From Empedobacter stercoris (lineage in GTDB: Bacteria; Bacteroidota; Bacteroidia; Flavobacteriales; Weeksellaceae), in assembly GCF_965137335.1 (NCBI RefSeq), contig NZ_CBCRZD010000014.1: 64,000 bases of DNA, one strand, 5' to 3'. The notes beneath the pieces were generated by a model. That model saw only the letters and a program-made list of their open reading frames with translations, was not told the DNA's origin and ran no database searches. Both the position numbers and the translations under genes were made by a program. Positions 60,073 through 64,000 of this stretch are shown one piece after another (positions within the stretch are counted from its first letter, which is position 1; each line of letters opens with the position of its first letter).

Positions 60073-62475
60073 TTAACCATTTCCTCCGCCTCCGCTTTGC
60101 TCTTGGTTAGATTTTGATCGTTCTATTTTGAATTGTTTTCCAAAATTATAACTTATTCCAATTCGGTACGATCTGTAAGATTGGCTTACACCAGTATTTA
60201 TAACATTATTAGAAATGCTTGTGTATGAACCATTTTTGTTTTCGAAAAGGTTAGAAATATTGGCAGAGATTTGCAATTTCTTTTGAAAAACCATTGCTCT
60301 TAACCCAATATTATGTCGCGTGAAATCTCCAAATTTATCCAAGCCATCTGTGCTTTTTGTGTAATACGAATACGAGTAATTTGCAAAAAGGGTTTTCTTT
60401 TTGTTTAAATCTAAATTATTTGTAATTCTAAATTCACCATTCATACCATCTAATGTATAGTTCATTTCAGGAATTTTACTTGTGGTTTTGCGATAAAAAA
60501 CATCTGCCGAAGCATTTATTTTCCACCATTTGTATGGTTTTACATTGATGTTTTCACTAAATCCAATACTATATGTTTTTCCGATGTTAAATGGTTTAGA
60601 AAGCGAAATTTTCGTTTCAGGATCATAGATAACGACTTGTTCAAAAAGATCAGTTGCATTTCTGTAATAAATACTCGATACAAATAAATCTTTATAGGCA
60701 TGTTCTAATTCGAAATTATTAGAATTAGAAGGTGTTAGATTTGGATTTCCTTCATAGTAACTGTATTCGTTTTGTTTGGTTGTTCTCGGATTTAAATACC
60801 AAATAAATGGTCGATCTACACGGCGCGAATAGTTTAGGGTAAACGAATGATTTTCCGAAGATTGATACATCAAATAGGCAGTAGGGTATAAACCGTCATA
60901 CTCTTTTTTGTAATTATATTGCGGATCATCCATTATACTTTTTGATTGTGCATGTTCGTAACGTAAACCAACTTTAGCTGTCCATTTTTCATTTAATTCT
61001 CGTTCGACTGAATAATAAAGTGCATACACATTTTCGTTATATTGATAGTTATTCGAGAAATTAACATCTTCTTGGAAATCTTCAGTTGGATTTGATTTTG
61101 AGTAACGGTGATTATCTGCTTTATCTTTAGCCCAACGCAAACGTGTTCCATAATTCATTTTCCACGAATTAACAGGATGCTCCATATCAAGACTTACATT
61201 AAATCGATCCGATGAACTTTCTGATAAACTATAGTTGTTGTCGTATTTATTATCAATTGGATTCCAATCTGAATCAAATTCGTTGCTTATATTTTTGCTG
61301 TTATTATCGTTTATATTGTTCGAATAATCGAAGTCAAATGTTAACTTTTTTCCTTCTTGTTTAAATTTTTTGATGATATGATAATTCAATCCAAGATACC
61401 CCCAATCCCAAGTCGTACCATCTCTGTTGGTTGTCATATATCGGTTTAAGGTATTATTTGTTAAATCAAAAATAGAAGTGATAGAATTCCCTTTGTTCAT
61501 CCCATCTCCATCAGAATAGTCAAAGTTAAATCCTGTAATGAATAAATCGTTTAGTTGGTAGTCAATACCAATTCTTCCACCATAATACTGGTTCTTATTT
61601 TTATTTTTTCCGTTTGTCAACCATTTCTGATCAGGATAAATAGTCGAATTTTCACTTTCATTGTACCAATTTCCAACACCACTATAAACACTCGAGGTTA
61701 AGGTCCATTTTCCTTTTCGGTAATTGATATTCCCATTTAAGTTAAAACCTGGATATTTTTGCTGACTATAAGAACTTGAAATAGAGCCATTGAAACTTTC
61801 TTGTTTTGCATTTTTCAATACGATATTAATGATTCCACTATTTCCAGTTGCATCGTATTTTGAAGGTGGATTGGTGATAACTTCTATTTTATCGATATCT
61901 TCTGTTCGGATAGTTTTTAGATAATTGGCTAATTGTTCACTACTCATTTGCATCAAACGATCATTAATCATCACACTTACAGAACCTTTTCCAATGATAG
62001 AAATCGCATCTGTAGCTTCTTCAACTTTGATACGTGGTGCAAGTTTTAACGCATCTAAGGCATTTCCTCCTTTTGCGCCTTCGGCTAATTCTGGATTAAA
62101 AATGATTCGATCAACTTTCTTTTCAATTAATTTTTTTTGACCAGTTACGACAGCCTCTGCTAACGATACATTCTCTGTTTTAGGAACTAAAATAATTCCT
62201 AAATCCGTATGATTCGTAATCGTGAGAGAGGATGAATGAAGTAAAATTCCAGCTTCTTCAATTCTATACGTATAAGTTCCTTCTTCTAAAATAACCGTAA
62301 AGTGCCCATTTTCGTCAGTAGAAATTTCATCTATAATTTTTTCGCCTTGAAAAATGATTACATCTGCTAACGCTATTGGAGCTTGATTGGTATATTGAAA
62401 AGTTCCTTTTATTTCTTGTTGAGCAAAAGTATGAACAGATGCAATACAAATAATTGGAAGAAAATATTTTTTCAT
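60073..62475 (-). CDS. Outer-membrane beta-barrel/TonB-dependent receptor family protein (800 aa)
   Basis: Outer-membrane protein of the OMP_b-brl_3 type. Residues 1-18 form a signal peptide (ASVHTFA), followed by a carboxypeptidase-like regulatory domain (about 20-95; IIDEISTDENGHFTVILEEG), a plug domain (about 115-215; MNDRLMQMSSEQLA and IEVITNPPSKYDATGNSGIINI) and a barrel. There is no clear TonB box. It ends in a glycine-rich tail (EQSGGGGNG), which is unusual for a barrel-closing C-terminus. The ligand is unknown. A TAGTTTTG -7 element lies 47 bp upstream. Confidence 0.88.
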   Translation of the reverse strand: MKKYFLPIICIASVHTFAQQEIKGTFQYTNQAPIALADVIIFQGEKIIDEISTDENGHFTVILEEGTYTYRIEEAGILLHSSSLTITNHTDLGIILVPKTENVSLAEAVVTGQKKLIEKKVDRIIFNPELAEGAKGGNALDALKLAPRIKVEEATDAISIIGKGSVSVMINDRLMQMSSEQLANYLKTIRTEDIDKIEVITNPPSKYDATGNSGIINIVLKNAKQESFNGSISSSYSQQKYPGFNLNGNINYRKGKWTLTSSVYSGVGNWYNESENSTIYPDQKWLTNGKNKNKNQYYGGRIGIDYQLNDLFITGFNFDYSDGDGMNKGNSITSIFDLTNNTLNRYMTTNRDGTTWDWGYLGLNYHIIKKFKQEGKKLTFDFDYSNNINDNNSKNISNEFDSDWNPIDNKYDNNYSLSESSSDRFNVSLDMEHPVNSWKMNYGTRLRWAKDKADNHRYSKSNPTEDFQEDVNFSNNYQYNENVYALYYSVERELNEKWTAKVGLRYEHAQSKSIMDDPQYNYKKEYDGLYPTAYLMYQSSENHSFTLNYSRRVDRPFIWYLNPRTTKQNEYSYYEGNPNLTPSNSNNFELEHAYKDLFVSSIYYRNATDLFEQVVIYDPETKISLSKPFNIGKTYSIGFSENINVKPYKWWKINASADVFYRKTTSKIPEMNYTLDGMNGEFRITNNLDLNKKKTLFANYSYSYYTKSTDGLDKFGDFTRHNIGLRAMVFQKKLQISANISNLFENKNGSYTSISNNVINTGVSQSYRSYRIGISYNFGKQFKIERSKSNQEQSGGGGNG

Positions 62476-62521
62476 TTATAGGGTTGTTTACAAATAAGAC
62501 GCATCAATCATCAAAAAGTTA

Positions 62522-62529
62522 CAAAACTA
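62522..62529 (-). promoter_or_regulatory. -7 element of the TonB-family gene
   Basis: TAGTTTTG on the minus strand, with transcription expected to begin near 62516, about 40 nt before the ATG. Confidence 0.4.
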
Positions 62530-62572
62530 TAAGTGAAAATATCTTAAATAATAATGAATTAAAGAATCAAAA

Positions 62573-62599
62573 ACTCCCAATAAGGGGATTATTGGGAGT
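62573..62599 (-). terminator. Terminator of the RIC gene
   Basis: Perfect 11-bp stem ACTCCCAATAA / TTATTGGGAGT with a T-run on the minus strand. Confidence 0.85.
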
Positions 62600-62607
62600 G
62601 AATAAAC

Positions 62608-63324
62608 TTATTTAAGTTCTTTTTCTAATTGAATAGATTTTGGAAATAGAATGTTGTTTTCGATGTGAATATGAGTATGCAAATCATTCTCGAATTCTTC
62701 TAACATTGCATAGGTCACGCGATAAGTGTTACACGCATCTGCTGGTGGAGTGTAATGATTGGTAAGTTCTGCAATCTTTGCAAAACGATCACCTTCTGCG
62801 GTATGTTCATGTTCCATCATGTGAACTGGATTTTCAACTGTACCAAAATGAGGAACTTCTAATTCTATTCCTCTTTTCTTTGCATGAGTCATTTTTTTGA
62901 TAAATGGAAAAAGAATTAATTCTTCTTTTTTTAAATGAGCACTCAAATCTTGAGCTGTTTGATTAAATAAAGCGTTTATTTCATAAAGTTCTGGATGTCT
63001 TTCACCATGAACTTTGCATAATTTGTCTAAGAAAGCGAGTAAAACAGGTGTTTTTTCTTCCACATAAGCATGATGTATTTTTTCAACATATTCACTTAGC
63101 AAATCCAATGGCCACGATTTAAAATCAATTGAAGCTTCGGTTTGAGAAGGTAAATTTTCCAAATCATTATACACTTTGTTTACATCTGTAGTTTTATTTT
63201 CACAGGCTTCTTCGATGGTTCTTCCACCACGGCAACAAAAATCAATGCCATGTTTTTTGAAAATCGCCGCAGTTCTAAAATCTTCTGAAACCATTTCTCC
63301 GATTAAATCTGTTTTTATGTCCAT
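62608..63324 (-). CDS. ric: Iron-sulfur cluster repair di-iron protein RIC
   Basis: Repairs iron-sulfur clusters damaged by nitric oxide or peroxide (ScdA/YtfE family). The N-terminal ScdA_N domain carries HGIDFCCRGGRTIEEAC (about residues 25-41), and the hemerythrin-like domain (about 75-238) supplies the di-iron ligands from HHAYVEEKTPVL, HGERHPEL, HLKKEELILFPFI, MMEHEHTAEGDRF and HIHIENNILFPK. The 238-aa length is normal. No Nnr- or Fnr-type operator was identified upstream. Confidence 0.95.
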   Translation of the reverse strand: MDIKTDLIGEMVSEDFRTAAIFKKHGIDFCCRGGRTIEEACENKTTDVNKVYNDLENLPSQTEASIDFKSWPLDLLSEYVEKIHHAYVEEKTPVLLAFLDKLCKVHGERHPELYEINALFNQTAQDLSAHLKKEELILFPFIKKMTHAKKRGIELEVPHFGTVENPVHMMEHEHTAEGDRFAKIAELTNHYTPPADACNTYRVTYAMLEEFENDLHTHIHIENNILFPKSIQLEKELK

Positions 63325-63382
63325 AATAGAATACTTTTTTGTCTTTTATTAAATTAAATTTTTTTTGAGCCTTTTAGCATTA

Positions 63383-64000
63383 TTATTTTTTCTTTGCAAT
63401 CATGACAAATGCACACAAATGTTCTTCGTATTTTTTGAAAACTTTCTTCATTTTTATTACTCTTTCTCTCACTTCTGTTTGAGTTACAATATTTTTTATG
63501 ATAGTTAAAAATCCTGAAAATCCTTCATCATCAATTAATCTTGAAGGTTCAAGCAGGCGCATTTCAGCTGTTTTAATTTCAATAATTTCGAAACTTTCTT
63601 CTTTTACAAGAATTTTCCATTCTTCAACTGTTAATGGTCTTGCATTAACATTCATCGTAATTGCAAGCTCTTTTTGAATGCTCTTTTTGATTTCATCTGA
63701 AATATTATTCGATTTTAATGCTAATTCATGAATTGCATAGTATCCATCTTTTTTTAGAACACGATGAGCTTCTTTTATGATTTCACTTTTACGATGATTG
63801 GCATGCATCGTTAGCATAGCTTTTCCAAAAACTTTAGTTTGAGAACAGTCATCAAGTCTTGTGTCAGCAGCATTTCCTAATTGAAAAACAGCTTTCTGAT
63901 TATCAAATTTTTGATTTAAATTCTCGATAATTTTTTCGTCTAAATCAATTCCAATGTATGATGTTGGCTGTTTGTCAAGTACAATAGAAGTGGTATAACC
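63383..64000 (-). CDS. SAM-dependent methyltransferase, partial (C-terminal about 205 aa)
   Basis: Class I methyltransferase cut by the window end. The minus-strand frame stays open from 64000 to the stop at 63383, so the internal ATG at 63817 is not the true start. The open part begins GYTTSIVLDKQPTSYIGIDLDE, the end of the SAM-binding loop and the acidic residue of motif II, followed by AAGNAADTR-like motif III (QLGNAADTRL) and EAHRVLKKDGYYAIHEL (motif IV/post-I). The start and the glycine-rich motif I lie outside the window. Substrate unknown; its neighbour is the RIC gene 58 bp downstream. Confidence 0.8.
   Translation of the reverse strand, partial: GYTTSIVLDKQPTSYIGIDLDEKIIENLNQKFDNQKAVFQLGNAADTRLDDCSQTKVFGKAMLTMHANHRKSEIIKEAHRVLKKDGYYAIHELALKSNNISDEIKKSIQKELAITMNVNARPLTVEEWKILVKEESFEIIEIKTAEMRLLEPSRLIDDEGFSGFLTIIKNIVTQTEVRERVIKMKKVFKKYEEHLCAFVMIAKKK

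Noticed and set aside
63383..63817. A complete 144-aa methyltransferase starting at 63817
   Set aside because: The frame stays open for another 61 codons to the window edge and encodes methyltransferase sequence, so the gene is longer and only partly contained.

Overview
This 64 kb window reads as the chromosome of a Flavobacteriia bacterium, most likely of the Weeksellaceae (Empedobacter/Chryseobacterium/Elizabethkingia group). The reasons are the strongly AT-rich DNA, the near absence of Shine-Dalgarno sites, Bacteroidota promoters of the TTG-N19-20-TAnnTTTG type, and the gene families present (BlaI/M56 pair, outer-membrane beta-barrel TonB family, Chryseobacterium-type small helix-turn-helix proteins, DoxDA, DUF1015, GlmU-like protein). 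The genus is an inference.

Layout. 0.5-7.4 kb is an accessory cassette: secreted or surface proteins (228, 1314 and 186 aa) followed by two small transposase-like HTH proteins. 7.6-10.3 kb is a decayed zone: a Crp/Fnr remnant, a broken SDR gene, a truncated DUF3987 mobile-element gene with its HTH partner, and a tRNA-Ser(UGA). 10.4-15.3 kb is mostly housekeeping (MFS transporter, lysA) plus a frameshifted metallo-hydrolase. 15.4-21.4 kb is a sulfur module: two YeeE/YedE-type permeases, a Crp/Fnr regulator, a YeiH-type exporter, a persulfide dioxygenase-rhodanese fusion, a rhodanese and a thioredoxin, then a candidate small RNA. 21.6-39.8 kb carries DNA repair (uvrC, RecB/AddA-like helicase-nuclease, ogt), a BlaI/M56 signalling pair, Kdo transferase, sugar genes, DoxDA with TlpA, and an iron-type ABC transporter. 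39.9-48.6 kb is a metal-efflux island (two-component system, MgtC, CzcB, CzcA, CzcC) flanked by 50-bp direct repeats derived from the 3' end of the neighbouring MATE gene. 48.6-52 kb holds MATE, msrB and aroB. 52-60 kb holds a GlmU-like protein, a cysteine-synthase-like enzyme, an alpha-oxoamine synthase, serC, serA, DUF1015 and a YggS-type PLP protein. 60-64 kb holds a TonB-family receptor, a RIC/ScdA iron-sulfur repair protein and a partial methyltransferase.

How the genes work together. The three sulfur transcription units each carry a GTAAC-N4-GTTAC-like palindrome exactly 22 bp upstream of a TAnnTTTG-like -7 element, which argues for one regulon controlled by the Crp/Fnr protein encoded among them. 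The 53-58 kb block puts serA and serC (which make O-phosphoserine) beside a cysteine-synthase-like enzyme and a serine-palmitoyltransferase-like enzyme. This is what would be needed to make cysteate and condense it with a fatty acid to form capnine-type sulfonolipids. Several genes are broken (Crp remnant, SDR, DUF3987, metallo-hydrolase, histidine kinase), mostly at the edges of acquired DNA.
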